64,000 nt of DNA from Hymenobacter sp. BT18. Its GTDB lineage: Bacteria > Bacteroidota > Bacteroidia > Cytophagales > Hymenobacteraceae. The first letter of the stretch is position 1. Each line of letters opens with the position of its first letter. Made by a program: the position numbers and the translations under genes. The notes beneath the pieces are model-generated. The model ran no database searches. It was not told the DNA's origin and worked only from the letters and a program-made list of their open reading frames with translations. The DNA is taken from contig NZ_CP050954.1 in assembly GCF_012273015.1 (NCBI RefSeq), forward strand, positions 4,442,001-4,506,000. Direction: 5' to 3'. Of this stretch, positions 49,118 through 56,203 are shown in pieces.

Positions 49118-49125
49118 CAAAAGTA
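49118..49125 (-). promoter_or_regulatory. -7 box TACTTTTG touching the GNAT start codon
   Basis: Exact match to TAnnTTTG on the minus strand. Its last base (49118) is 5 nt from the A of the ATG (49113), implying a leaderless or near-leaderless transcript. Confidence 0.6.
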
Positions 49126-49157
49126 CGCGCTTCTGCTGGCTACGCGGCATGCCCACT

Positions 49158-49195
49158 AAAAAAGGCCCTGACTACGCATAGTCAGGGCCTCTTTA
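49158..49195 (-). terminator. Terminator after ahpC
   Basis: AGGCCCTGACTA (49163-49174) and TAGTCAGGGCCT (49179-49190) form a 12-bp perfect stem with a 4-nt loop, with an A run on the left (T run on the minus strand). Confidence 0.88.
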
Positions 49196-49211
49196 GAGTT
49201 GCTGGTTTTGA

Positions 49212-49254
49212 GTTTCTAGTTGTTCGCGCTCGGCTTACTCGAGAAACTAGAAAC
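49212..49254. other. Inverted repeat GTTTCTAGTT / AACTAGAAAC near the ahpC stop
   Basis: Ten-base perfect arms at 49212-49221 and 49245-49254, with a second near-copy of the right arm (CCAGAAACTC) next to it. The role is unknown; it lies just downstream of ahpC. Confidence 0.4.
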
Positions 49255-49268
49255 CAGAAACTCCCTTT

Positions 49269-49907
49269 TTAGTGGGCGGCTTGTTTGCCGAGGTAGTTGG
49301 CTACGCCTTCGCGGGTGGCGGCCATGGCTTCTTTGCCTTCTTCCCAGTTAGCGGGGCACACTTCACCTTTCACCTCGAAATATTGCAGGGCGTCTACCAT
49401 GCGCATGGCTTCGTCGATGCTACGGCCCAGCGGCCCATCGTTTACCACCTGGTGGCGCACGATACCGTCTTTATCAATCAGGAACAAGCCGCGGTAAGCC
49501 AGGGGCGAGCCTACGAAGGTCATTTCGCCGGCTTCGTTGTAGTCGTAGTGACCACCCAGCACGTCGTAGTTAGCGGCAATGGTTTTGGTAGCATCGGCTA
49601 CCAGAGGGTAGGTTACGCCCGAGATGCCGCCGTTGTCGCGCGGAGTTTGCAGCCAGGCAAAGTGAGAAAAATGCGTATCGGTAGAGCAGCCAACGATGGC
49701 TACACCTTTAGCTTCGAAATCGGCCAGACGGTCCTGAAAAGCAATGATTTCAGTGGGGCACACGAACGTGAAGTCGGCGGGGTAGAAGTAGAAGATAACG
49801 TGCTTCTTGCCCAGGTACCGGTCGAGGGAGAAATCCTCCTCGAACTCACCATCGATGACGGCGGTAGCTTTGAAAGAAGGAGCGCGTTTGCCTACGAGAA
49901 CTGCCAT
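49269..49907 (-). CDS. ahpC: Typical 2-Cys peroxiredoxin (AhpC/Prx1 group)
   Basis: 212 residues. The peroxidatic Cys50 is in FTFVCPTEI, and the resolving Cys is in EVCPANW near residue 184. These enzymes reduce hydrogen peroxide and organic peroxides. The following segments DTHFSHFAWL and NDGPLGRSIDEAMRMVDALQ (short motif GRSIDEAMRMVDAL) are typical. The GGLG loop is replaced by DNGGISGVTYP. It lies 113 nt downstream of a PerR-like fur gene on the same strand and is probably its target. No ahpF gene is nearby. Confidence 0.95.
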   Translation of the reverse strand: MAVLVGKRAPSFKATAVIDGEFEEDFSLDRYLGKKHVIFYFYPADFTFVCPTEIIAFQDRLADFEAKGVAIVGCSTDTHFSHFAWLQTPRDNGGISGVTYPLVADATKTIAANYDVLGGHYDYNEAGEMTFVGSPLAYRGLFLIDKDGIVRHQVVNDGPLGRSIDEAMRMVDALQYFEVKGEVCPANWEEGKEAMAATREGVANYLGKQAAH

Positions 49908-50020
49908 TGTACGGGGTAATAAAGTGAAAAAAGGAAATGGAATGAGAAAGAAGTAAGGCCAGTAACAAGCCCGCTGTGCTGAGTACGAAGAAAAGACTCG
50001 TTACAAGCCAAGTCGGGCTT

Positions 50021-50488
50021 CTAGCCGTTGGATACCTTGTTGCCCGTGATGTGCAGCGAGAAGGAGTGCGGCTGAAAGTTCTGCAGGCTTTTGGCCGCGA
50101 AGAACTCCCGAATCAGCGCATCCAGTTGCGGGTCGCAGTAATCAATGATTTCCTGGGTGTCGGTGCAGAACAGGTGGTGGTGCTCGGTGCAGTCGGCATC
50201 GTAGCGGCGCGAAGCCCCCTCGGCTGAGGCCACGCGCCGGGTGAGGCCAGCTTCCACGAAGGAATCCAGCGCCTTGTACACCGTGCCCAGCGAAATGGAA
50301 GCTTCCAGGCTTACTACCCGCCGGTGTACCTGCTCGGCCGTGGGGTGGCCCGGCAAAACCAGCAGGCTTTCCAGAATCACCAGGCGCTGGCGCGTAGCGC
50401 GCAACCCAGCCTGGGTTAGCCGCTCCCGCAGCTGATCCGGCCGGGGAGGCGTGGGCAAAGTATGGACGTGGTCAGAAGAAGTACTCAC
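50021..50488 (-). CDS. Fur-family regulator, PerR-like, lacking the structural zinc CxxC
   Basis: 155 residues from the GTG at 50488. A winged-helix DNA-binding domain (LRATRQRLVILESLL, SISLGTVYKALDSFVEAGL) precedes the metal-sensing region YDADCTEHHHLFCTDTQEIIDY. The regulatory His/Asp ligands are present, but the first structural CxxC reads CTDT and the C-terminal CxxC is missing. Bacteroidota PerR-like proteins with this loss exist, from memory. The frame opens at an ATG at 50530, but an exact -7 box (50509-50516) lies inside that extension, so I choose the downstream GTG. Confidence 0.85.
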   Translation of the reverse strand: MSTSSDHVHTLPTPPRPDQLRERLTQAGLRATRQRLVILESLLVLPGHPTAEQVHRRVVSLEASISLGTVYKALDSFVEAGLTRRVASAEGASRRYDADCTEHHHLFCTDTQEIIDYCDPQLDALIREFFAAKSLQNFQPHSFSLHITGNKVSNG

Positions 50489-50508
50489 CAGATAAGAATT
50501 ATTCTCCG

Positions 50509-50540
50509 CAAAGATAGGGCTATAAGCCACTGCCGGTCAA
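50509..50540 (-). promoter_or_regulatory. Promoter of the fur/perR-like gene (TTG, 21 nt, TATCTTTG)
   Basis: Minus-strand TATCTTTG (50509-50516, exact) with a TTG (50538-50540) 21 nt upstream. It decides the start: the ATG at 50530 would lie upstream of the transcript. Confidence 0.65.
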
Positions 50541-50598
50541 AATTGTTTCCACTTAGCAGGTAGCGGCCGCCTTTGCGAGTGGCGCCCGTCAAGGACGC

Positions 50599-51384
50599 TT
50601 ACCTGCCTTTGAACTCAGGCGGGCGCTTTTCGAGGAAGGCCGCCATGCCTTCTTTCTGGTCTTCGGAGGCAAAGGTGAGGTAGAAGTTCTTGCGCTCGAA
50701 GTTCAGGCCCTCATCCAGGTGGGTTTCAAACGAGCGGTTCACGGCTTCCTTGGCCAAGCGGGCCGCTACCGGCGACATGCGGGCAATAGCCGCGGCTAAG
50801 CGGTAAGCCTCTTCCAGGTACTGGCCCACGGGCGCTACCCGGTTCACCAACCCGTAGTCGGCGGCTTCCTGAGCCGAAATAGGCTGGCCCGTAAGCACCA
50901 TTTCCATCGCCCGCGCTTTGCCCACGGCCCGGGTGAGGCGCTGCGTGCCCCCGCCGCCCGGCATAATGCCCAGCCGGATTTCGGGCTGCCCAAACTGGGC
51001 CGTTTCCGAGGCCACAATCATGTCGCACACCATTGCCAGCTCGCAGCCGCCCCCAAAGGCAAACCCCGACACGGCGGCAATCAGCGGCTTGTGCGTTTTG
51101 CGGATTCGTTCCCAGAGGCTGATCTGGTCAATTTCCAGCATTTCCACCGCCGTGCGCTCCGACATAAATTTAATGTCGGCCCCGGCTGCAAACACGCGCT
51201 CCGAGCCGGTAAGCACAATCACGCGCACAGCAGGGTTGGCGCACAGCTCTTCCAGTGCCTGGGCAATTTCCAGCATCAGGTTATAGTGCAGCGCATTCAG
51301 CTCCTTGGGCCGGTTAAGCTGCACGAGGGCGACGTGCGGCCGGGCCTCGGGCGTTACGGTCAGGAATTGCGGAGAAAGTGGCAT
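50599..51384 (-). CDS. Enoyl-CoA hydratase/isomerase family protein
   Basis: 261 residues from the ATG at 51384 (MPLSPQFLTV). It has the crotonase fold with the CoA-binding oxyanion loops VFAAGADIKFM and GFAFGGGCELAMVCDM and the catalytic Glu pair in the GQPEIRLGIMPGGGGTQRL segment (short motifs QPEIRLGIMPG, GGTQRL). It hydrates trans-2-enoyl-CoA in fatty acid oxidation; the Glu pattern fits a true hydratase. It lies after lysC on the same strand with a REP-like repeat between them. Confidence 0.93.
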   Translation of the reverse strand: MPLSPQFLTVTPEARPHVALVQLNRPKELNALHYNLMLEIAQALEELCANPAVRVIVLTGSERVFAAGADIKFMSERTAVEMLEIDQISLWERIRKTHKPLIAAVSGFAFGGGCELAMVCDMIVASETAQFGQPEIRLGIMPGGGGTQRLTRAVGKARAMEMVLTGQPISAQEAADYGLVNRVAPVGQYLEEAYRLAAAIARMSPVAARLAKEAVNRSFETHLDEGLNFERKNFYLTFASEDQKEGMAAFLEKRPPEFKGR

Positions 51385-51419
51385 GGGGTGGGAATAGTAG
51401 ATGATTGGAGTATCCGTCA

Positions 51420-51508
51420 TGCTTCATCTGGCGTCCGCTTGCCGAAGACCTTTGCCGCTTCGTCGAACGAAGCGGTAAAGATGTCCCGGCTGCGCTCGGC
51501 ATGACCTC
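51420..51508. repeat. REP-like repeat copy 6
   Basis: It starts with TGCTTCATCTGGCGTCCGC (51420-51438), identical to 40866-40884, and ends in CGGCTGCGCTCGGCATGACC, an inverted half-site. It sits between lysC and the enoyl-CoA hydratase gene. Confidence 0.7.
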
Positions 51509-51526
51509 CTGGATTTTTAAGGAAGA

Positions 51527-52798
51527 CTATGACGCGCCGCGGCACACAAACTGGAACGTTTGGCGGGTGCGCTGCTCCAACAGCAAGTCCCGGCCTTGGG
51601 TGAGGCGCTGGATGCTGGCGGCATCGTAGTTTTTGATGGTGTAGAGTTCCAGGCCGGTGTTGTAGTGAATGGTAAACTGCTCGTAGAGCATTTCCAGCAG
51701 CCGGTCGAGGCGATACGCCGAGTAGTCGGTACACACGGAAAAGCTAATGGCCGAGTTCTGCATCAGGTGAATCTTGAGCCGCACCTGCGCCAGGGCCCCA
51801 AAAATAACCTCCAGGTTTTCCTCCGAAATAAAGGTGAGGTCCTTGGACTCAAACGACACCAGGCACTGCCCCGCTTTACGGATAAAGGCCGGCGGCAGGG
51901 AGTCGTGGCGGCAGTCGTGAATGATGGTGCCCTCGGCCGTGGGGTCGAGAAAAGACTTCACCAGCAGCGGAATGCGCTTTACGGCCAGCGGCTTGATGGT
52001 TTTGGGGTGAATAACCGAGGCCCCGTAGTACGCCATTTCAATGGTTTCCTGGTAGCTGATTTCCGGGTAGCGCACGGTATCCTCGAAGATCTTAGGGTCG
52101 GCATTGAGCAGGCCCGCCACATCCTTCCAGATCGTAACGGCCCGGGCCTGCAGGCAGTGGGCAAAAATGGCGGCGGTGAAGTCGGAGCCTTCCCGGCCCA
52201 GGGTGGTCGTCTGGCCGCTGGAAGTACCACCCAGGAACCCCTGCGTAACTACAGGGCCCTGCTGCAGCAGCTGGGGTACTACGCTACGGATGTTGCGCTC
52301 CGTAGTAGCCCAGTCCAGGCGGCCTTCCCGCCAGAGGTGGTCGGTGCGCACCAGGGGGCGGCAGTCGAGCCACTGGGCCGCCAGCGCCTGGCTGACAATG
52401 CGCGTGGCCAGCAATTCCCCAAAGCTTACAACCTGGTCGTACTGCCGGTCGTAGTCGCCGGGCTCCAGCGCGGCGAGCTGGTTTTCCAGCTCGGCAAACA
52501 ACGCTTGTAGCGGTTCATTGTGCGCCGGGTGTGCGCCGGCGGGGTTTAACAGCTCCTGCGCCACGCCTTCGTGGAAGTCGCGCAGGGCCTTGAGTTGGGG
52601 CGCGTAGTCAAGCCGGGAGTGCGCCCGGTGGTAAATTTCCTCCAGGGCATTGGTGGTTTTGCCCATGGCCGATACCACAATCAGCAGCTGGCCGGGTACG
52701 GCTTGCTGCACAATGTGGCGCAGGTTGCGGATGGCGGCGGCATCTTTTACCGAGGCTCCCCCAAATTTGTAGACGTTGAGTTGATGCGGCTCTTGCAT
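51527..52798 (-). CDS. lysC: Aspartate kinase (monofunctional)
   Basis: 423 residues from the ATG at 52798 (MQEPHQLNVYKFGGASV). The N-terminal kinase domain has the KFGGASV and FGELLATRI motifs and a DFTAAIFA segment; the C-terminal 140 residues hold ACT regulatory domains (LVSFESKDLTFISEENLEVIF, as short pieces). It makes aspartyl-phosphate for lysine, threonine, methionine and peptidoglycan. The longer frame to 52921 overlaps the -7 box. The exact -7 box ends 5 nt before the ATG, so the mRNA is probably leaderless. Confidence 0.92.
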   Translation of the reverse strand: MQEPHQLNVYKFGGASVKDAAAIRNLRHIVQQAVPGQLLIVVSAMGKTTNALEEIYHRAHSRLDYAPQLKALRDFHEGVAQELLNPAGAHPAHNEPLQALFAELENQLAALEPGDYDRQYDQVVSFGELLATRIVSQALAAQWLDCRPLVRTDHLWREGRLDWATTERNIRSVVPQLLQQGPVVTQGFLGGTSSGQTTTLGREGSDFTAAIFAHCLQARAVTIWKDVAGLLNADPKIFEDTVRYPEISYQETIEMAYYGASVIHPKTIKPLAVKRIPLLVKSFLDPTAEGTIIHDCRHDSLPPAFIRKAGQCLVSFESKDLTFISEENLEVIFGALAQVRLKIHLMQNSAISFSVCTDYSAYRLDRLLEMLYEQFTIHYNTGLELYTIKNYDAASIQRLTQGRDLLLEQRTRQTFQFVCRGAS

Positions 52799-52803
52799 GG
52801 GCC

Positions 52804-52811
52804 CAAAGGTA
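52804..52811 (-). promoter_or_regulatory. -7 box TACCTTTG next to the lysC start codon
   Basis: Exact match to TAnnTTTG on the minus strand. The last base (52804) is 6 nt from the A of the ATG (52798), which supports that start and suggests a leaderless mRNA. Confidence 0.6.
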
Positions 52812-52906
52812 GAAGGAAGGCCGGTTTCTGGTGCATTCAGCCGGGATATGGCGGGTCGGAAACTGTGCCAGCGAATTTTCGTTAGCACCCAATCAGGCAA
52901 ATTGGT

Positions 52907-52914
52907 TAATTTTG
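52907..52914 (+). promoter_or_regulatory. -7 box TAATTTTG before fbp
   Basis: Exact match to TAnnTTTG, 32 nt before the ATG at 52947. A longer frame from 52797 would start upstream of it and is rejected. Confidence 0.6.
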
Positions 52915-52946
52915 AGCCCACCCAAATCCATCATTCCCCGCATTCT

Positions 52947-53972
52947 ATGACTCACCACGACAAGCTGGCGCTGCCCGTCGGTACCACCCTCGACCGATTT
53001 ATTATGCGCAAGCAGGAAGACTTTCCCTACGCCACGGGGGAGCTTTCCCAACTGCTGCGCGATATTGCCCTGGCCGCCAAAATCGTGAACCGCGAAATCA
53101 ACCGCTCCGGCCTGATCGACATTGCCGGCGCCTACGGCAACCGCAACGTGCAGGGCGAGGATCAGCAGAAGCTCGATGTCATTGCCAACATCCGCTTTAT
53201 CCGGGCCCTACGCAACGGGGGCGAGGTCTGCACCATCGTATCGGAGGAGGATGAGGAAATGATTCAGACCGGCAACGTGCAGGGCAAGTACGTGGTGGCC
53301 ATCGACCCCCTCGACGGCTCCTCCAACATTGACGTGAACGTGAGCATCGGGACCATCTTCAGCGTGTACCGGCGCGTGTCGCCCACGGGCGGCGAGGGCA
53401 CCGAGCAGGACTGCCTGCAGACGGGCACCCACCAGGTAGCCGCCGGCTACGTTATCTACGGGTCCAGCACCATGCTGGTGTATACCACCGGCAACGGCGT
53501 GAATGGCTTTACCTACGAGCCTTCGTTGGGGGAGTTCTTCCTCTCGCATCCGCACATTACCTCGCCTAAAACCGGCTCTATCTACTCCATCAACGAAGGA
53601 CTATCCAACGACTTCACTGAGGGTGTGCGGGAGTTTGTGGCTTACTGCAAGCAGCAGAACTACTCGGCCCGCTACATCGGCTCCCTGGTAGCCGACTTCC
53701 ACCGCAATTTGCTCAAGGGCGGCATCTACATGTACCCCGCCACGCTCAAGGCCAAAAAGGGCAAGCTGCGCCTGATGTACGAGTGCAATGCCTTGTCCTT
53801 TATTGTGGAGCAGGCCGGCGGCAAAGCCAGCGACGGGCAGCAGCGCATCATGGAGCTACAGCCCCAGAGCCTGCACGAGCGGTGCCCGTTCTTCATCGGC
53901 TCTACCGAGCTGGTGGAAAAAGCCGAAGAGTTTATGGCGCGCGAGTTTGCCGATTTGCTGGAAACGAAATAA
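52947..53972 (+). CDS. fbp: Fructose-1,6-bisphosphatase, class I
   Basis: 341 residues from the ATG at 52947 (MTHHDKLALP), normal length. The metal and phosphate site VAIDPLDGSSNIDVNVSIGT is complete (given as PLDGSSNIDVNVSIGT), along with SEEDEE near the N-terminal metal site and GGIYMYPATLKAKKGKLRL (short motif IYMYPATLKAKKG) binding the substrate. It turns fructose-1,6-bisphosphate into fructose-6-phosphate in gluconeogenesis. It is divergent from lysC and followed by a very strong terminator. Confidence 0.96.
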   Translation: MTHHDKLALPVGTTLDRFIMRKQEDFPYATGELSQLLRDIALAAKIVNREINRSGLIDIAGAYGNRNVQGEDQQKLDVIANIRFIRALRNGGEVCTIVSEEDEEMIQTGNVQGKYVVAIDPLDGSSNIDVNVSIGTIFSVYRRVSPTGGEGTEQDCLQTGTHQVAAGYVIYGSSTMLVYTTGNGVNGFTYEPSLGEFFLSHPHITSPKTGSIYSINEGLSNDFTEGVREFVAYCKQQNYSARYIGSLVADFHRNLLKGGIYMYPATLKAKKGKLRLMYECNALSFIVEQAGGKASDGQQRIMELQPQSLHERCPFFIGSTELVEKAEEFMAREFADLLETK

Positions 53973-53986
53973 GTACCCAACTGCCA

Positions 53987-54036
53987 AAACCAACAAGCGC
54001 GGCCCCGGAACTGTCCGGGGCCGCGCTTGTTGGTTT
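53987..54036. terminator. Bidirectional terminator with a 23-bp perfect stem
   Basis: Arms 53987-54009 and 54014-54036 are exact reverse complements (23 bp) around a 4-nt loop. It separates the convergent fbp and DUF5606 genes. Confidence 0.9.
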
Positions 54037-54050
54037 AAAGCACACCTGCC

Positions 54051-54608
54051 TTACTCGGCTTTCTTCTTGGCGCGAGCTTTGGGCTTGGCTTCGGCGGTTT
54101 CCACCGTATCCTCCGACTTAGCCGCTTTGGGTGCCTTGGCTGGCGCTTCTTCCTGTGTGGGCTGGGCCTCCACAGCGGTTTCCTCCGCTTCCGGAGCGGC
54201 CGTTTCGGGGGCAGCATCGTAAGGGAGGGCCGTGCTTACCAGGCGGTACCAGGTCACCAGCTTCTTGATGTCCGACATGTACACGCGCTGCCGGTCATAG
54301 TCAGGAATAATGGTTTCCATGAACGAGGTCAGGTCCCGGTCATCCGACTTGTTGGTGAGGGCAAAGTCCTCCCCGTAGTGCTGGCGAATCCGGTCGAATA
54401 CCTCCGCCAATGGCACAGTCTGGTCGTAGTCCTGGGTGTAGATGGAAATTTCGTGGAGCAGCGACACCTTGTTGCGGGCCGAGGCTACGGAGCGGGTAGC
54501 CCGCTCGTCGAGGGTTTCCACGATAACGCCGGCCCGGGTAGGGCGCACGAGGCGGTAGAGGCCGGGCATTCCGCTGATGGCGGCTACCTCCTTCAGATCA
54601 TAGGGCAT
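54051..54608 (-). CDS. DUF5606 domain protein
   Basis: 185 residues from the ATG at 54608 (MPYDLKEVAAISGMPG). The N-terminal part (about 1-135) matches DUF5606 as I remember it: AAISGMPGLYRLVRPTRAGVIVETL (short motif ISGMPGLYRLV), then VSLLHEISIYTQDYDQTVPLAEVFDRI (short motif EISIYTQDY) and DDRDLTSFMETIIPDYD. A Glu/Ala/Lys-rich low-complexity tail follows (about 140-185). The family is almost confined to Bacteroidota and its function is unknown. An exact -7 box lies in the end of the TonB-like gene upstream. Confidence 0.85.
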   Translation of the reverse strand: MPYDLKEVAAISGMPGLYRLVRPTRAGVIVETLDERATRSVASARNKVSLLHEISIYTQDYDQTVPLAEVFDRIRQHYGEDFALTNKSDDRDLTSFMETIIPDYDRQRVYMSDIKKLVTWYRLVSTALPYDAAPETAAPEAEETAVEAQPTQEEAPAKAPKAAKSEDTVETAEAKPKARAKKKAE

Positions 54609-54631
54609 AAAAAAGCAGTTGGTACGAAAGG

Positions 54632-54639
54632 CAAAGTTA
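54632..54639 (-). promoter_or_regulatory. -7 box TAACTTTG before the DUF5606 gene
   Basis: Exact match to TAnnTTTG on the minus strand, 23 nt before the ATG at 54608. It overlaps the last codons of the TonB-like gene. Confidence 0.55.
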
Positions 54640-55077
54640 CTGCGCCGCGGTCTGACCCGGGGCAGGGAGCTTAAAAGCAATGGGAAGGTTGGTGAGGATG
54701 GCGTATTCCGGCTTCTGAAATTTCAGCAGGCGTACCAGGCGCAGGGCCTCTTCCCCGCAGCCCCCGCCTACCTGCTTCACCAGCTTCACCCCCGACAGCG
54801 TACCATCGGTATTGAGCGTGAAGGAAACGATGCACGTGCCCTGGATGCGGTTGCGCCGGGCCATAACGGGGTACTTCAGCTCCTGGTTGATGAAGGCATA
54901 CATGGCTTCAGCGCCGCCTTCGTAGTATTTGGCGGCGGCTACTACGCCCGTAGGGCCTGCCTGAGCCGGGGCCGGAGCCGCGGGGGCCGGAGCGGGCGCG
55001 GCGGGGGTAGCCTGTTGGGCCAGGGCCGGAGCGCCCGCCAGGAAACCCAGGGCCAGGGCGCAATAGATTTTTTTCAT
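54637..55077 (-). CDS. TonB C-terminal domain protein (energy transducer-like)
   Basis: 146 residues from the ATG at 55077. A signal-like helix (MKKIYCALALGFLAGAPALAQ) precedes a Pro/Ala-rich linker (about 22-42), then a TonB-like C-terminal domain (about 50-140) with LKYPVMARRNRIQGTCIVSFTLNTDGTLSGVKLVKQVGGGCGEEALRLV (short motifs YPVMARRNRIQG, VSFTLNTDG). No ExbB-binding transmembrane helix with a His is present because the signal seems cleavable, so it may be a secreted TonB-domain protein, as is common in Bacteroidota. Its promoter overlaps the engB stop. Confidence 0.85.
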   Translation of the reverse strand: MKKIYCALALGFLAGAPALAQQATPAAPAPAPAAPAPAQAGPTGVVAAAKYYEGGAEAMYAFINQELKYPVMARRNRIQGTCIVSFTLNTDGTLSGVKLVKQVGGGCGEEALRLVRLLKFQKPEYAILTNLPIAFKLPAPGQTAAQ

Positions 55078-55154
55078 GGAGGGGAGGAAATGAAGAGAAA
55101 GTGAAGAACGGAAAAATGACCAGAAAATTAATTCCGGTAATTTTCTGTCCTGTC

Positions 55155-55162
55155 CAAATTTA
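55155..55162 (-). promoter_or_regulatory. -7 box TAAATTTG before the TonB-like gene
   Basis: Exact match to TAnnTTTG on the minus strand, 78 nt before the ATG at 55077. Its TAA is the stop codon of engB. Confidence 0.5.
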
Positions 55163-55777
55163 CGCATTATCGGGGTTTTGGGCGAGCTGCTGATTTACTT
55201 CTTCAATAAAAGAAAGCACCTCATCGCGCCCGGTTTTTTCCGAAGCCGACGTAATAAACTGCCGGGGTAATTCGTCCCAGGTTTCGCTCAGCTTTGCCGT
55301 GTAGGCCGCCACGTTTTGCTGCGTACGCAAAGCCGACTGCTTATCGGCTTTCGTAAATACCAGCACGAACGGCACGCCCATGGTTCCCAGCATATCTATA
55401 AAGGCCAGATCGGGGGCCAGGGGTTCGTGCCGCGAATCGATAAGCACGAAAACACACGTCAGATTGGGCCGCTCGCGCAGGTAAAAGCGAATCATACGCT
55501 CCCAGGCCGCCCGCGAGTCTTTGCTGACTTTGGCGTAGCCATAGCCCGGTAAGTCAACCAGATACCAATAGTCGTTGATCAGAAAATGATTGATCAGCTG
55601 GGTTTTGCCGGGCTGGGCGGAGGTTTTGGCCAACCCTTTGTGCCCCGTGAGCATATTGATGAGGGAAGATTTGCCCACGTTGGAGCGCCCGATAAACGCG
55701 TATTCCGGTTTATCCGGGACGGGGCATTGGTCCACGCGTGTATTGCTGGTAAGGAATTTGGCCGAGCGAATCAGCAT
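55160..55777 (-). CDS. engB: Ribosome biogenesis GTP-binding protein EngB (YsxC/YihA)
   Basis: 205 residues, normal length. P loop GRSNVGKSS (about 30-38), switch II DLPGYGYA and G4 TKAD are complete. It is needed for assembly of the large ribosomal subunit in many bacteria. Its own exact -7 box lies 24 nt upstream. The stop codon overlaps the promoter of the TonB-like gene. Confidence 0.95.
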   Translation of the reverse strand: MLIRSAKFLTSNTRVDQCPVPDKPEYAFIGRSNVGKSSLINMLTGHKGLAKTSAQPGKTQLINHFLINDYWYLVDLPGYGYAKVSKDSRAAWERMIRFYLRERPNLTCVFVLIDSRHEPLAPDLAFIDMLGTMGVPFVLVFTKADKQSALRTQQNVAAYTAKLSETWDELPRQFITSASEKTGRDEVLSFIEEVNQQLAQNPDNA

Positions 55778-55800
55778 AGAAAAAAGAATCGGTTGACCCG

Positions 55801-55808
55801 CAAAAGTA
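55801..55808 (-). promoter_or_regulatory. -7 box TACTTTTG before engB
   Basis: Exact match to TAnnTTTG on the minus strand, 24 nt before the ATG at 55777. Confidence 0.6.
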
Positions 55809-55853
55809 ACACAATGCGGAAGGATGCCGAAGTAAATATTTTCGTGGATTTTC

Positions 55854-55882
55854 TTGTAGTTTACAAAGGCAGGCTATATTTG
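55854..55882 (+). promoter_or_regulatory. Best consensus promoter of the window (TTG, 18 nt, TATATTTG), no obvious gene
   Basis: TTG at 55854-55856 and TATATTTG at 55875-55882 are separated by 18 nt, ideal for the Bacteroidota sigma factor. It points toward 55888 onward, more than 300 nt before the next annotated start at 56204. In the region between lie a 41-codon frame (55906-56031), AGTACT pairs at about 55893 and 55914, a second -7 box (56010-56017) and a small hairpin (56059-56074). Confidence 0.6.
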
Positions 55883-55887
55883 CACCG

Positions 55888-56080
55888 ATTCCAGTACTGT
55901 GTGATATGGTATTAGTACTAGAAACGTACGACTCACTTCCTTGTCAAGCGCCTTTTTATCAGGGTGTTTGGCAGCAGTATATAGGAAGAGTGCCGTATTT
56001 TGAAATGTCTATCTTTGCCCAAACCGGCTAGGGCGCGTGTCAGTTTTCGTGCCCTCCGGCCGGGTTTTACCGGCATTCTT
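55888..56080 (+). ncRNA. Candidate small RNA or long leader upstream of the porE-like gene
   Basis: Extent is inferred from the promoter at 55854-55882 to the hairpin GCCGG-N6-CCGGC (56059-56074) that is followed by ATTCTTTTCC. The stem is only 5 bp, so the 3' end is uncertain. The region is AT-rich compared with neighbouring genes. A 41-codon frame from 55906 uses codons rare in this genome (TTA, CTA, ATA, AGA), which argues for RNA rather than protein. Confidence 0.3.
56010..56017 (+). promoter_or_regulatory. -7 box TATCTTTG upstream of the porE-like gene
   Basis: Exact match to TAnnTTTG. With a start site near 56023 the leader of the porE-like mRNA would be about 180 nt long, containing the small hairpin at 56059-56074. 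Confidence 0.5.
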
Positions 56081-56203
56081 TTCCTGAAAGGCTAACCTTG
56101 AAAACGCATTTCAGTATAAGGGTCACCTAAAAAAGTAGCCCAGTCCTCGTGATTGGGTCCATTCTCCCCGAAATTCCGTCATATTTCCCAAATTTTCTCT
56201 CCA

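Noticed and set aside
52797..52946. 50-codon extension of fbp
   Set aside because: The frame starts upstream of the exact -7 box at 52907-52914 and shows no conserved sequence; the start at 52947 gives the family's usual length.
55906..56031. 41-codon frame after the strong promoter
   Set aside because: It uses several codons rare in this GC-rich genome and no family pattern is visible. Kept only as a candidate within the small-RNA finding.
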